In this document: positions 46,914 to 56,801 of the stretch, in pieces | How positions within the stretch are numbered: position 1 is the first letter of the stretch | Layout: the number at the start of each line of letters is the position of its first letter | Assembly (NCBI GenBank): GCA_015075405.1 | Contig: JABTUK010000001.1 | Span: 434,001-498,000 of the forward strand | Reading direction: 5' to 3' | Length of the DNA stretch: 64,000 nucleotides | Source: Anaerolineales bacterium | Lineage (GTDB): Bacteria > Chloroflexota > Anaerolineae > 4572-78 > J111 | The notes under the pieces: generated by a model | The model's input: the letters and a program-made list of their open reading frames with translations, nothing else | What the model was told of the DNA's origin: nothing | The model's database searches: none | Translations under genes and position numbers: made by a program

Positions 46914-48788
46914 CTACTTATTCAACGACCACTTCTCAAAAGATTCCTGGCCGCCTGTGCCATAGGTGCGGTTCACATGGGGCTTGGTCAGATTGACTTC
47001 GGTGTACCAGTAAAGCGGGATAATAACCGCTTCGTCCTCGATCAAAATCTTCTCGGCTTGCAGGTAAAGCTCTTTGCGCTTGGACAGGTCGGTTTCGCGG
47101 GCCGCCTCATCTACAATCCGATCAAACTCCTCGTTAACCCACTTGGTGTGATTGTTGCCGGAATCGGAGCGGAAGACATCTTTATCAAAGTTGCTGGCAT
47201 CAGGATAGTCGGAGCACCAGCCCAAGCGCCAGATTTGGGGCGGGTCTTCGTCCAGGGTCTCCAGGTAGACCTTCCATTCCTGGGTCACCAGGTTTACATC
47301 CACCCCCAGGTTTTCTTTCCACATTTGCTGGATGGCTTCGCCGATCTTGACGTGGGCCTCAGTTTGGTTCATTACAAGGTTAATCTCTGGCAGGGCTTCA
47401 GCAGTAGGGTACTGGGCAGAGGCAGCCAGGAACTCTTTGGCTTTTTCTGGATCAGCCGTTACCGGCGGACCGAAGTCATCGCCCGCCGCGGGATCAGGCC
47501 CAGCCAGGAGGCCGGGACGGCTAAACCAGCGGGCCGGTTCCTGGCCGCCTTTGGTCACATTCTCAACCAACAGAGTGCGATCCACCGCATAAGAGAAAGC
47601 CTTGCGCACGTTCACATCGTCAAAAGGCGGCTTGGTCACATTGAAGCCGTAGTAATAGGTACACTGGCTGGGGGCGATTGACAGTTCTTTGGATAGGGTT
47701 GGGTCGGCCTTGATCCGGTCCAACTCAGTCACCGGCGCGCTGACCACATCCACCAAGCCGGCCTCATAATTGGCAAATTGAGGCGACTCTTCCAGAAATT
47801 CGGCATGAACGAATTTGATGGAAGGCTTGGGAATAGAATCGCTGCCGGGCCAGAAGGGGTTCGCAATCAGAGTAACCGAAACGTCATGCACCCACTCTCG
47901 CAAAGCATAGGGGCCGTAAGTTTGAATTACGCCCGACTCAATCCAGCGATCGCCCTTCTCCTCGATCAACCATTGCGGCTGGGCATAGTTAATCCACATC
48001 TCGGCAATCGAGAGGAAGAAAGCCGCCGGTTCCTTGAGGGTAAATTCAAGGGTAAAATCATCCACCGCCCGGACGCCAATCTCTTCCACCTTGCCATAGA
48101 GTGGGTTCTGGTCGGCATCCTCAGCGCCTCCGTTAACTTCCTGGGCGTTCACGATGAGCCAGTTGACGTAGGCGTAGTCAGAGGCCGTGGCCGGGTCAAG
48201 GGTGCGTCTGATACCGTAGACAAAATCGTTGGCATTGACAATGCGCGGATTACCCTCGTCATCCATCACCTGCTCAACTTCGCCGGTGGCGTTGTTATAC
48301 TTCACCCAGGGCACGTCATCACGCAGCTTGAAGGTATAAACCAAACCGTCATCCGAGACTTCCCATTCGGTCGCCATACCCGGCTCAACCTCATTGGTTT
48401 CCTCGTTGAGGCGGGTCGGCCCGACAAACAATTCCCTGGCCCACTGGATGGACTTGCTGTCTACCAGTAAGGATGGATCAAGCGTGGGGATATCGCCAGT
48501 ACCGGAGGCGCTGTCATCACCATAGAACAGGGTCTCTTCGGGCGGCAGGGCGCCGGGATCAACGGCTACTTCTTTAACAACTTCTACTTCTTGGGTAACA
48601 ACTTTTTCAACTTCTTTGACAACTTCCACTGTTTCCACAACGGTCACAGTTTCACCCTGAACCTCTTTTTCCACCACCACTGTCTCAACAACGGTGATTG
48701 TTTGAGGTTGGGCTGCACCGCAAGCAACGGCAATCATGCTTAGCAGCGCTATAACTACCAATAACAGTACGGCTTTTTTAGAAAACAT
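46914..48788 (-). CDS. oppA: Oligopeptide-binding lipoprotein (SBP family 5), copy 1
   Basis: The protein has 624 residues. A lipoprotein signal with lipobox IAVAC (Cys at about 22) is followed by a ~60-residue linker of VVETVVVEKEV/VVKEVEKVV repeats, seen in many Chloroflexota binding proteins. The SBP_bac_5 domain follows: TLDPSLLVDSKSIQWARELFVGPTRLN, VYTFKLRDDVPW, NVRKAFSYAVDRTLLV and LGWCSDYPDASNF. It captures peptides outside the membrane. Start has GGAGGAG upstream. Confidence 0.93.
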   Translation of the reverse strand: MFSKKAVLLLVVIALLSMIAVACGAAQPQTITVVETVVVEKEVQGETVTVVETVEVVKEVEKVVTQEVEVVKEVAVDPGALPPEETLFYGDDSASGTGDIPTLDPSLLVDSKSIQWARELFVGPTRLNEETNEVEPGMATEWEVSDDGLVYTFKLRDDVPWVKYNNATGEVEQVMDDEGNPRIVNANDFVYGIRRTLDPATASDYAYVNWLIVNAQEVNGGAEDADQNPLYGKVEEIGVRAVDDFTLEFTLKEPAAFFLSIAEMWINYAQPQWLIEEKGDRWIESGVIQTYGPYALREWVHDVSVTLIANPFWPGSDSIPKPSIKFVHAEFLEESPQFANYEAGLVDVVSAPVTELDRIKADPTLSKELSIAPSQCTYYYGFNVTKPPFDDVNVRKAFSYAVDRTLLVENVTKGGQEPARWFSRPGLLAGPDPAAGDDFGPPVTADPEKAKEFLAASAQYPTAEALPEINLVMNQTEAHVKIGEAIQQMWKENLGVDVNLVTQEWKVYLETLDEDPPQIWRLGWCSDYPDASNFDKDVFRSDSGNNHTKWVNEEFDRIVDEAARETDLSKRKELYLQAEKILIEDEAVIIPLYWYTEVNLTKPHVNRTYGTGGQESFEKWSLNK

Positions 48789-48844
48789 AGGTTTTCTCCT
48801 CCAGATGCGTAAAATTGGTCTTAAGAGATAAAGAAATTTATTAA

Positions 48845-48928
48845 AAATCTAAAACGAAAAACGTAATGGTTTGCTGACAGACCTTACTTGCGCTCCGATG
48901 TTACGTTTTACGCTTTACGTTTTACATT
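48845..48928. repeat. Inverted heptamer repeat (acgtttt)n
   Basis: AAAACGA/AAACGTA units on the left pair with ACGTTTT/ACGCTTT units on the right, between oppF and oppA. Confidence 0.75.
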
Positions 48929-48965
48929 CCTATTTCGCCACCTCCTTTCTTTAGTATAGGCGATT

Positions 48966-50009
<1,044 letters not shown>

Positions 50010-50054
50010 CTCTCATCTTCCCCTGGTGGAGTTAAAATTTTTGCCTTATTGCAA

Positions 50055-50094
50055 AAGGGAGATTAGAGACATATCATCTCTAATCTCCCCCGTT
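50055..50094. repeat. Inverted repeat (gagatta / taatctc)
   Basis: GGGAGATTAGAGA and TCTCTAATCTCCC pair around a 10-nt loop between oppD and oppF. Confidence 0.85.
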
Positions 50095-50097
50095 TGA

Positions 50098-51108
50098 CTA
50101 CGCTTCCTGGTATGGATGCTCGGTGGTCGGTTGGGCCACACTGATATCCACATGACAGGCCGCTTTGTGACCAACCCCCACAGTTTTGAGCGGCGGCGCT
50201 TCGTGAGCGCAAATATCAATGCGATAGTTACAGCGGGCATAAAAAGGGCAGCCCTTGGGATAATTAATTAAATCAGGCGGCAGCCCTTCAATGGAGTTCA
50301 GCTTTTCGGGGCGGTCTGCATCCAGGCGCGGCAGAGAACCCAGCAAGCCCAGAGTGTAGGGATGACGCGGGTTTTGATACAACTCTTTAACCGGCGCTTC
50401 TTCGACAATGCAGCCGGCGTACATCACGATGACCCGGTTGGCCAGGCCGGCCACCACCCCCAAATCGTGGGTAATCCAGATAATGGCCATGCCAATTTCA
50501 TCCCGCAGACGTTTGACCAAATCCACAATTTGGGCCTGGATGGTCACATCCAGGGCGGTGGTCGGCTCATCGGCGATGAGCAGTTGGGGGTTACAGGAAA
50601 GGCCCATGGCAATCATGACCCGCTGGCGCATACCGCCGGAGAATTGGTGGGGATAGTTGTTCAGCCGGTCTTTAGCCGAGGGAATACCGACCAGTTCCAA
50701 CAACTCGATGGTTCGCTCACGAGCCTGCTGCTTGTCCATGCCCAGGTGCAGCTCCAGGGCCTCGCCAATCTGGCGGCCAATGGTCAAAACGGGATTGAGC
50801 GAGGTCATGGGGTCTTGAAAAATCATGGCAATTTTGTTGCCGCGGATCGAGCGGATCTCATCGTCGTTCAGTTTCAGCAAATCCTGCCCGTCGAAAAGAA
50901 CCTGGCCGCCCACAATTTTGCCGGGGGGTGACGGAATCAGCCGGATCAGCGACATGACCCCCACGCTTTTGCCGGAGCCGCTCTCGCCGACAATACCCAA
51001 AGTTTCCCCCTCATTGAGGCTATAACTGATCCCATTGACGGCGCGAACTACGCCATCCTGGGTAAAAAATTGGGTTTCCAGGTCTTTTACTTCTAACAGG
51101 GTGGGCAT
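50098..51108 (-). CDS. oppD: Oligopeptide ABC transporter ATPase OppD
   Basis: The protein has 336 residues. Walker A GESGSGKSVGVMS, Q-loop MIFQDPMTSLNPVLTIG, signature FSGGMRQRVMIAMGL, Walker B LLIADEPTTALDVTIQ and WITHDLGVVA. The C-terminal extension has YPKGCPFYARCNYRIDICAHEAPPL, in which one Cys of the usual cluster is replaced (CPFYARC). It lies between the second binding protein and OppF. Confidence 0.95.
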   Translation of the reverse strand: MPTLLEVKDLETQFFTQDGVVRAVNGISYSLNEGETLGIVGESGSGKSVGVMSLIRLIPSPPGKIVGGQVLFDGQDLLKLNDDEIRSIRGNKIAMIFQDPMTSLNPVLTIGRQIGEALELHLGMDKQQARERTIELLELVGIPSAKDRLNNYPHQFSGGMRQRVMIAMGLSCNPQLLIADEPTTALDVTIQAQIVDLVKRLRDEIGMAIIWITHDLGVVAGLANRVIVMYAGCIVEEAPVKELYQNPRHPYTLGLLGSLPRLDADRPEKLNSIEGLPPDLINYPKGCPFYARCNYRIDICAHEAPPLKTVGVGHKAACHVDISVAQPTTEHPYQEA

Positions 51109-51123
51109 GCGCTGTTATCCTCT

Positions 51124-51249
51124 CGAATAAGAATTAAAAATTTAGAAATAAGAACTTAGAAATAAGAAGCAACCTGCAATTTCTAATTTCTATTTTCTTA
51201 TTTACAACCTGCTACCTTGCGACTCTGCTACCTTGCTACCTGCTACTTG
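51124..51249. repeat. Compound heptamer repeats, (agaaata)n and (gctacct)n
   Basis: TAGAAATAAGAA units are mirrored by TTCTAATTTCTA/TTCTTATTT, then follow CTGCTACCTTGCGACT/CTGCTACC units. It lies between the oppA2 stop and oppD. Confidence 0.8.
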
Positions 51250-51251
51250 TC

Positions 51252-53072
51252 TTAATGCTCAGCAATAGAGATATGTTGAAATCTGGGCGCTTTGAGCGGT
51301 GGAATCCAGAAACCGCGCACGTAGGGTTTGACCAACCAGTTTTCAACCGAGAAATAAAGCGGGATCCAGGCGGCATCATCCAAAATAATTTGTTCGGCCT
51401 GCTGGTACAACGCATAGCGTTCTTCAATATCTTGAATGCCCCTGGCTTGATCGAGCAGGGCATCCACTTCGGGGTTGCTGTAGCCGCCGTGATTTTGGCT
51501 GCTGGCCGAATGGAAAAGGACCTCTAAAAAGTTCTGCGGATCGGGATAATCGGCCACCCAACCCAGCGAAAACATCTGGTAGGGCATATCGGGCCGGCTC
51601 AAATCGGCCAGAAATTCGGGCCAGGGCGTCTGCTCAACCGAAATTTCCAGACCCAGATTGGTTTTGTAAGATTCGACTATGGTCTCAATAATAGGTCCAA
51701 CTTCGCTCCCCGCCCCCGGCACATTCAGCACAATCTCAGGCAGTTCCGTCACATCGCCATAGGAGGACTCGGCAATCAGTTCCAGAGCGCGTTCCGGGTC
51801 AAAATCGTAATCACTCAAATCAGGGTTTTCGTAACCCGGCATGCCAGGGGGGACAATGCCATTGGCCACCGGCACGGTATTCTGAAAAACTAGCTTGACC
51901 ATGCGCTGTTTATCCAAAGCCAGGTTGAGCGCCTGGCGAATTTTAGGGTCGTCAAAAGGCGGCTTATTGACATTAAAGCTGACATAGTTAACGCTCAGCA
52001 CGCCCGCCGAGACAAATTCTTTGCTAAGGGGATTGTTCGGGTCGGTCGCCCGGCTCAAATCATTAATCCCAATAGGGATGGCATCATAGCCGACGCCTGC
52101 CGAGGCGCCCAGTGAACTCAAGCCTTCCTCGTAGCCGGTCATGGGGTTGATGGGGGCGCTGATTAAAAAAATGACCCGCTCCAGGGTGGGTTTGGGGCTA
52201 CCGTAAAAGTTCTCATTCCGCTCTAAAACAATGCCGCCCTGTTCCAGGTCATACTCGGCCAGCTTGAAGGGGCCGCTGCCGTTAGGCTTTTCAAACCAAT
52301 TGGGTCCGCCGCTTTCCACGTTTTCCCGGTCCAGCACATAGGCTGTCGGATAACTCATTTTAGCCAGGAAAAAGCCTTTTGGCTCGTCAATGGTCAGCTT
52401 AAGGGTCAGGTCGTCTACCACTTCAACGCCTTTGACTTCTTTAGCTTTACCCTGTAACTTATCCCGGCAGCCGACAATATCGCCCATGTAGGTATCGGCG
52501 GTAGTCGAGCCGGTCGCCGGGTCGCAGGCCCGTTCAAACGACCACTTGAAATCTTCGGCCCGGATCGGTTTACCGTCGTGGAAGGTGGCTTCCTCTCTCA
52601 GCTTAAAGGTGTAAACCAGCCCATCAGCCGAAATGTCGTAGCTCTCGGCCAAATCGGGGATGAGGTTCAAATCCCGGTCGTAGGTGGTCAAACCGCTAAA
52701 AATCTCAACCATGTATTCCGAAGAGGTCGCGTCGCCGCTCAGATGCGGGTCGAGGGTGGTCGGTTCCGCGCCGGGCAAGATAAAAATCTGGTCAGAGGCC
52801 AACGCGCCGTCTTCTTCAGCCGCTTTGGGGGCGTCTTCTGGCCGCGCTTCAGCCGCCTCGGTTGGAGACATGGCAGGGGTGGCTGCGCTTTCGCCAATGG
52901 TGGCGGCATCGCCTGCTTCACTCTGCCCGGAGCCGGCATCGGCATCCAGATCAATTGTTGGGGTACTTTCTTGGCGGCCAAAACCGGGGATGGGGATACC
53001 TAATCCACAAGCGAGGCTAAAACTTATCAGACAAATAATAACCAGGGGAATCAAACGATCCTGATAACGCAT
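51252..53072 (-). CDS. oppA: Oligopeptide-binding lipoprotein (SBP family 5), copy 2
   Basis: 606 residues from the ATG at 53072. The lipobox SFSLAC (Cys about 21) is followed by a Gly/Ser/Ala/Glu-rich linker and an SBP_bac_5 domain: GAEPTTLDPHLSGDATSSEYMVEIFSGL, KLREEATFHDGKPI, KIRQALNLALDKQRMV and SLGWVADYPDPQNFLE. It differs strongly from copy 1, so the two probably deliver different peptides to the same OppBCDF. It heads the transporter cluster. Confidence 0.92.
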   Translation of the reverse strand: MRYQDRLIPLVIICLISFSLACGLGIPIPGFGRQESTPTIDLDADAGSGQSEAGDAATIGESAATPAMSPTEAAEARPEDAPKAAEEDGALASDQIFILPGAEPTTLDPHLSGDATSSEYMVEIFSGLTTYDRDLNLIPDLAESYDISADGLVYTFKLREEATFHDGKPIRAEDFKWSFERACDPATGSTTADTYMGDIVGCRDKLQGKAKEVKGVEVVDDLTLKLTIDEPKGFFLAKMSYPTAYVLDRENVESGGPNWFEKPNGSGPFKLAEYDLEQGGIVLERNENFYGSPKPTLERVIFLISAPINPMTGYEEGLSSLGASAGVGYDAIPIGINDLSRATDPNNPLSKEFVSAGVLSVNYVSFNVNKPPFDDPKIRQALNLALDKQRMVKLVFQNTVPVANGIVPPGMPGYENPDLSDYDFDPERALELIAESSYGDVTELPEIVLNVPGAGSEVGPIIETIVESYKTNLGLEISVEQTPWPEFLADLSRPDMPYQMFSLGWVADYPDPQNFLEVLFHSASSQNHGGYSNPEVDALLDQARGIQDIEERYALYQQAEQIILDDAAWIPLYFSVENWLVKPYVRGFWIPPLKAPRFQHISIAEH

Positions 53073-53252
53073 CAACTTCTCTTCTCTAAGGGTCAGCACT
53101 GATCCTAACTTAATGTTTTAAGATTAATCATCTTCCGTTGTAAGGTAGCCGATATTTTACGAGGAAAAAGGCAAAGAGTCAAACGTTTATGTAGACGCGG
53201 TTTTTAAGTGCGTCACCCGCAAAAATGTGATAGGATACAAGCAGTGTGACAC

Positions 53253-53308
53253 GTGATGCGTGATACGTGACACGTGACACGTGACACGTGACACGTGACA
53301 CGTGATAT
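53253..53308. repeat. Heptamer repeat (gacacgt)n
   Basis: About seven tandem GACACGT units end one base before the ATG of the next gene, placing its ribosome-binding site inside the repeat. The preceding 53100-53252 holds no gene. Confidence 0.9.
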
Positions 53309-53309
53309 T

Positions 53310-53978
53310 ATGTCTATCCAAGAATGGATCAACCTATTGATTCTTCAATCAAAAAAAGCCAGCCCGGAACAACTGGCTCTGTTGATTGATCGGGCCAGCG
53401 TCGCTTCTTTTGCCGGGGATTTGCTGGAAGCAGATGAAACGTTATGGGGTAGTTTTTGGCAGGGCGATGTCATTGCCCCTGGCTACCTCCTGCCCGCCGC
53501 CGAACTGGCCCTGCTCCGCGCTACCCGCCTCGACGGAACCTGGCCCGAAGGCGCCAGCCTGCCCGACTTTCTGGCCGACCTGCGCCAGGCCATTCGCCAC
53601 CCTCAAGCGGGCGTGTGGACGCTGCGGACAGCCGGAGAACCGTGTGTTGTTTTTGCCGCGCCCTTGAACGTTCAATATTCAATATTCAACGTTCAACGTT
53701 CAACGTTCAACGTTGCTACGGTGGTCTGGTACTGCGCCACGACAGATCAACTTCACGCCGGGTATCGAGCGCCGCTGGACCGGCTGCATTTTGCCGGGGC
53801 GGTTGAGCAGCGTCCCCCTGAGCTTCCATCCGCGACCCACCCAGAACCTATCGAGCCGTTCACTTGGCTAAAACAGGCGGCAGAGCAGGCTAAAACTGCC
53901 GCTGAGCGTTCCCTGGCGGCCCGGCTGGATGCCGCAATATTGCGTCTTCGCTATCAAATGGGCAGAAATCGGGGATAA
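53310..53978 (+). CDS. Hypothetical protein with repeat-encoded insert
   Basis: 222 residues from the ATG at 53310. Soluble; Ala/Leu-rich helices (PEQLALLIDRASVASFAGDLLEADETLWGSFWQGD) precede a beta pair (GVWTLRTAGEPCVVFAAP / ATVVWYCATTDQLHAGY) and a C-terminal helix of Ala/Glu/Arg. Between the two strands the repeat at 53668-53715 encodes NVQYSIFNVQRSTFNV, a 7-residue periodic insert in a likely hairpin loop. No family recognised. No usual ribosome-binding site is seen because the upstream repeat abuts the start. Confidence 0.6.
   Translation: MSIQEWINLLILQSKKASPEQLALLIDRASVASFAGDLLEADETLWGSFWQGDVIAPGYLLPAAELALLRATRLDGTWPEGASLPDFLADLRQAIRHPQAGVWTLRTAGEPCVVFAAPLNVQYSIFNVQRSTFNVATVVWYCATTDQLHAGYRAPLDRLHFAGAVEQRPPELPSATHPEPIEPFTWLKQAAEQAKTAAERSLAARLDAAILRLRYQMGRNRG
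53668..53715. repeat. Intragenic heptamer repeat (aatattc / gttcaac)n
   Basis: Two period-7 types in succession, AATATTC and GTTCAAC, in frame within the hypothetical gene. Confidence 0.9.
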
Positions 53979-53995
53979 ATCATCAGAAAAATTGC

Positions 53996-54589
53996 TCAGC
54001 CGCCCACAAACAGAGTCCGGGTGACAATAGCTAACCCTGCTAACACTTGCGACTGAATCACTTCATCTCCGGTAAATTCGCCCAACAAACCAAATTCACC
54101 CCCGGAGAGGGTGTAAACTTCTACAGTTCGCAACCTGGGGTTGACCACCCAATACTCGGCTACGCCCGCCTGTTCATAAGCATTGAACTTTACATAGCGG
54201 TCGGTGCGAATACTGGCTGGGGAGAGCACTTCTATGACCAGTGATGGGCTACCCTCAAAAAATTTAGCCCCGGAGCCGGGCCACTTATCAGCTTGGATGA
54301 AAAACACATCCGGCTGAACTGGGCGACTGCGCTCATTGAGATGAACTTCAAAGGGAGCGGCAAGAACATATCCTAGCTTATTTTGTTTAACAAAAGCCCT
54401 CATTTCGCCCAAAAGTTCACTAACAGCAAATTGATGGTCAATATCTGGCGCATTGGTCACGTACAATACCCCCTCAATAATTTCATACCGCCGCCCATCA
54501 TCGGGCAAAGCCAAGTAATCTTCATACGTCCACTCGCCCTGGGCCGGTTGGGTTTTATCGTTGGCTAAAGTTACAAAAATTTCGGTCAT
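53996..54589 (-). CDS. Uma2-family (DUF820) predicted restriction-like endonuclease
   Basis: 197 residues from the ATG at 54589, 8 bp after GGAGG. The Uma2 fold is seen in WTYEDYLALPDDGRRYEIIEGVLYV, PFEVHLNERSRPVQPDVFFI (catalytic Asp), SLVIEVLSPASIRTDRYVKFNAYEQAGVAEYWVVNP (E-V-L-S-x-S plus K), with the PD-(D/E)xK core intact. Uma2 genes are numerous in Cyanobacteria and Chloroflexota; their biological targets are not established. Monocistronic. Confidence 0.88.
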   Translation of the reverse strand: MTEIFVTLANDKTQPAQGEWTYEDYLALPDDGRRYEIIEGVLYVTNAPDIDHQFAVSELLGEMRAFVKQNKLGYVLAAPFEVHLNERSRPVQPDVFFIQADKWPGSGAKFFEGSPSLVIEVLSPASIRTDRYVKFNAYEQAGVAEYWVVNPRLRTVEVYTLSGGEFGLLGEFTGDEVIQSQVLAGLAIVTRTLFVGG

Positions 54590-54806
54590 TCCCATTACCT
54601 CCTGACCTGATTCAACTCGCTTGACAATATTATAGCACAAGCCTGCTAAAAGCAGGTGGCTCTTATTTGAAAAGTATGGGTCTTAATGCTTGACAATTGC
54701 GAGGCCCTTCGTTTATGGTACAATCCTCAGCTATTAACCCACGCTCAGTATAACACAAACAAGTTTGTATCTTGTTCGAGTCTCAGTTCACAATTGGAGA
54801 AAGCTC

Positions 54807-56639
54807 ATGCCAAAAACCAGCAAAAAAATGCGCGTCGCCATGCCCGCCTGGGAGATAGGCCGGACCGGCAGCGGCCTGGGTACCAAAATCGGCGGGTTGG
54901 GTGTGGTGGTCGAAGAGCTGCCACCGGAGTTAGTCAAAGCGGCGGCTAAACAGGGGATTGACCTGGAAATTGAAACCCTCAGCCCTTGTTTTGCCCATTA
55001 CGACAAAAGCCGACTCACCAAACTCGATCTGCGCCTGCCGGTTACAATCGAGGCCTATACCTTCAACTTTGAAGTCTACGAGCACGTATTCCCCGACGGG
55101 CAGAAAGTAGTCTACTTTTGGGATGAGTGGCAGTTGAGTTGGACCAACGCCAATGCTATTTATCCTTCGGATCCGCAAATGGCGATTAAGCTCTTTGCTG
55201 CCGTCGGCCAGGCTATGGCTGGTTACATCAAGCAGGGCAATTTCCACACCGTCCACCTGCACGATTACCACGTCGGACTGGTGCCGTTTTACCTGGGCGA
55301 CGATTTTTTGCGTGAGGTCCCGGTCCATCTGACCATTCACAATGCCACCTATCAGGGCATTACCCCGCTTATTGGCGGCGGTTACAGCTCGCTGGACCGG
55401 CTCAATTTGCCCGGCGAAAAGTTGTTTCACAAATATTTTGATTTTTTCGACAACCTGAATGTGATGAAAGCCTGCATGCTCAAAGTCCACGAAACCGGCG
55501 GCAAAATCACCACCGTCAGCGGCGACATTGCCGGCACGTGGGGCTATGCCGCCGAGTTAAAAGAGAACCACGCCGCCGTTTGGGCCAGAGCTTACGCCCA
55601 AAAAGGCAGTCCGCCAGGCGAAGTGTTTGTGCCTAACCGCCACCTGGATTTGTTTGAAAAGCTGCCCATTGCCGGCATCACCAACGGCATGAGCGACATT
55701 AACCGCCCGGAAAACCTACCCGAACTCAAGGCCGAAACCCTGGCCCAGATGCAAGCGCGGCGCGGCCCCCACAACCCCATTTTCAAAAATCCAACCGTGC
55801 AAACCGAGATGCTGGCCCGCGACCATAACTTTGACGCCAATAACCTGGCGATGAAAGCTGAATTGAAGCGGTTGCTGCACCTGGAAACCTTTGGCGTGGA
55901 GCCAATCTGGGACCCCATTCTCATCACCGCCGTAGGCCGCCTGGTTGAGCAAAAAAATTTGGGGCTGGTGGCCGACATCATCGAGCGCACCCTGGCTTAC
56001 GATGGCGGAACCAAATTCATCCTCCTGGCCTCCGCCCCCGAAGGCGATGCCGGCGGCAAGGCCACCGAAGCCAACTTCTTCCGGCTGGCGGCGCTGTACC
56101 CGCAGCGGGTTTACTTCAACAATACCTTCAACCAGCCGCTATCAAAACTCATTCTGGCCGGCGGCGATTTCACCCTGATTCCCTCTCGCTTTGAACCGTG
56201 CGGGCTGGTGGATTACGAAGCCTCGCTGGTGGGCAATGTGGTCATTGGCCGGGCCATTGGCGGGCTGGTCAAAGTGCGTCACTGCGCCTACCTGTATGAT
56301 TGGCTCGACATCAGCGACCGGCCTGGCGAGGCCAATGCCTTTTTCTGGCAAATCAAAGCCGCCATTGATAACTATCGCTCCAACCACGCCCATCACGATT
56401 ACCTGGTGCGGACGGCCATGGCCATCAACAGCAGTTGGGACGCCTCGGCGGCCCAATATGTGGAAATGTATCGCTATGGCCTTTTGACCAAAAAATGGCA
56501 GAAGAGCCGCCGCCAGCTCATTGACAAATTCCTCAGTCAGCTCAATACCGAACAGGAATTGTTCGCCGAGTTCTTTATTCCCGGCCGGCAAGAATATACC
56601 GACCGTCTGGATTGGGAGTTGAAGGAGGCGCTGTCATAG
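54807..56639 (+). CDS. GT5 glycogen/starch synthase-type glycosyltransferase
   Basis: 610 residues from the ATG at 54807. The N-terminal GT-B half has the GT5 loop GTKIGGLGVVVEELPPEL (K-x-GGL), VHLHDYHVGLVPFYL and LTIHNATYQG. The C-terminal half has ITAVGRLVEQKNLGLVADII and the sugar-nucleotide site LIPSRFEPCGLVDYEASLVGN. GT5 enzymes extend alpha-1,4-glucans from ADP-glucose. It is longer than bacterial GlgA (about 480) through inserts and a C-terminal helical tail. No other glycogen gene is adjacent. Confidence 0.82.
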   Translation: MPKTSKKMRVAMPAWEIGRTGSGLGTKIGGLGVVVEELPPELVKAAAKQGIDLEIETLSPCFAHYDKSRLTKLDLRLPVTIEAYTFNFEVYEHVFPDGQKVVYFWDEWQLSWTNANAIYPSDPQMAIKLFAAVGQAMAGYIKQGNFHTVHLHDYHVGLVPFYLGDDFLREVPVHLTIHNATYQGITPLIGGGYSSLDRLNLPGEKLFHKYFDFFDNLNVMKACMLKVHETGGKITTVSGDIAGTWGYAAELKENHAAVWARAYAQKGSPPGEVFVPNRHLDLFEKLPIAGITNGMSDINRPENLPELKAETLAQMQARRGPHNPIFKNPTVQTEMLARDHNFDANNLAMKAELKRLLHLETFGVEPIWDPILITAVGRLVEQKNLGLVADIIERTLAYDGGTKFILLASAPEGDAGGKATEANFFRLAALYPQRVYFNNTFNQPLSKLILAGGDFTLIPSRFEPCGLVDYEASLVGNVVIGRAIGGLVKVRHCAYLYDWLDISDRPGEANAFFWQIKAAIDNYRSNHAHHDYLVRTAMAINSSWDASAAQYVEMYRYGLLTKKWQKSRRQLIDKFLSQLNTEQELFAEFFIPGRQEYTDRLDWELKEALS

Positions 56640-56801
56640 AAAGAAGGTGCTATCTATCCAAATTTATTAGTGACATTTATCACTAACGTTTTGACTCCAT
56701 ATCCGTTATACTAAGGGTTGGCAGCGGGCTGCCTTTGACTCTGAGAAATTCATCGTCTATAATGGCAGCACATCAAGAATCACAGTACAGGTATAAATTC
56801 G

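Noticed and set aside
52650..52700. tRNA-like GGTTCAAATCCC sequence
   Set aside because: It lies within the oppA frame and no cloverleaf can be formed around it.
54690..54724. Promoter TTGACA...TACAAT before the GT5 gene
   Set aside because: The spacer is 23 bp, too long for a normal sigma-70 promoter.
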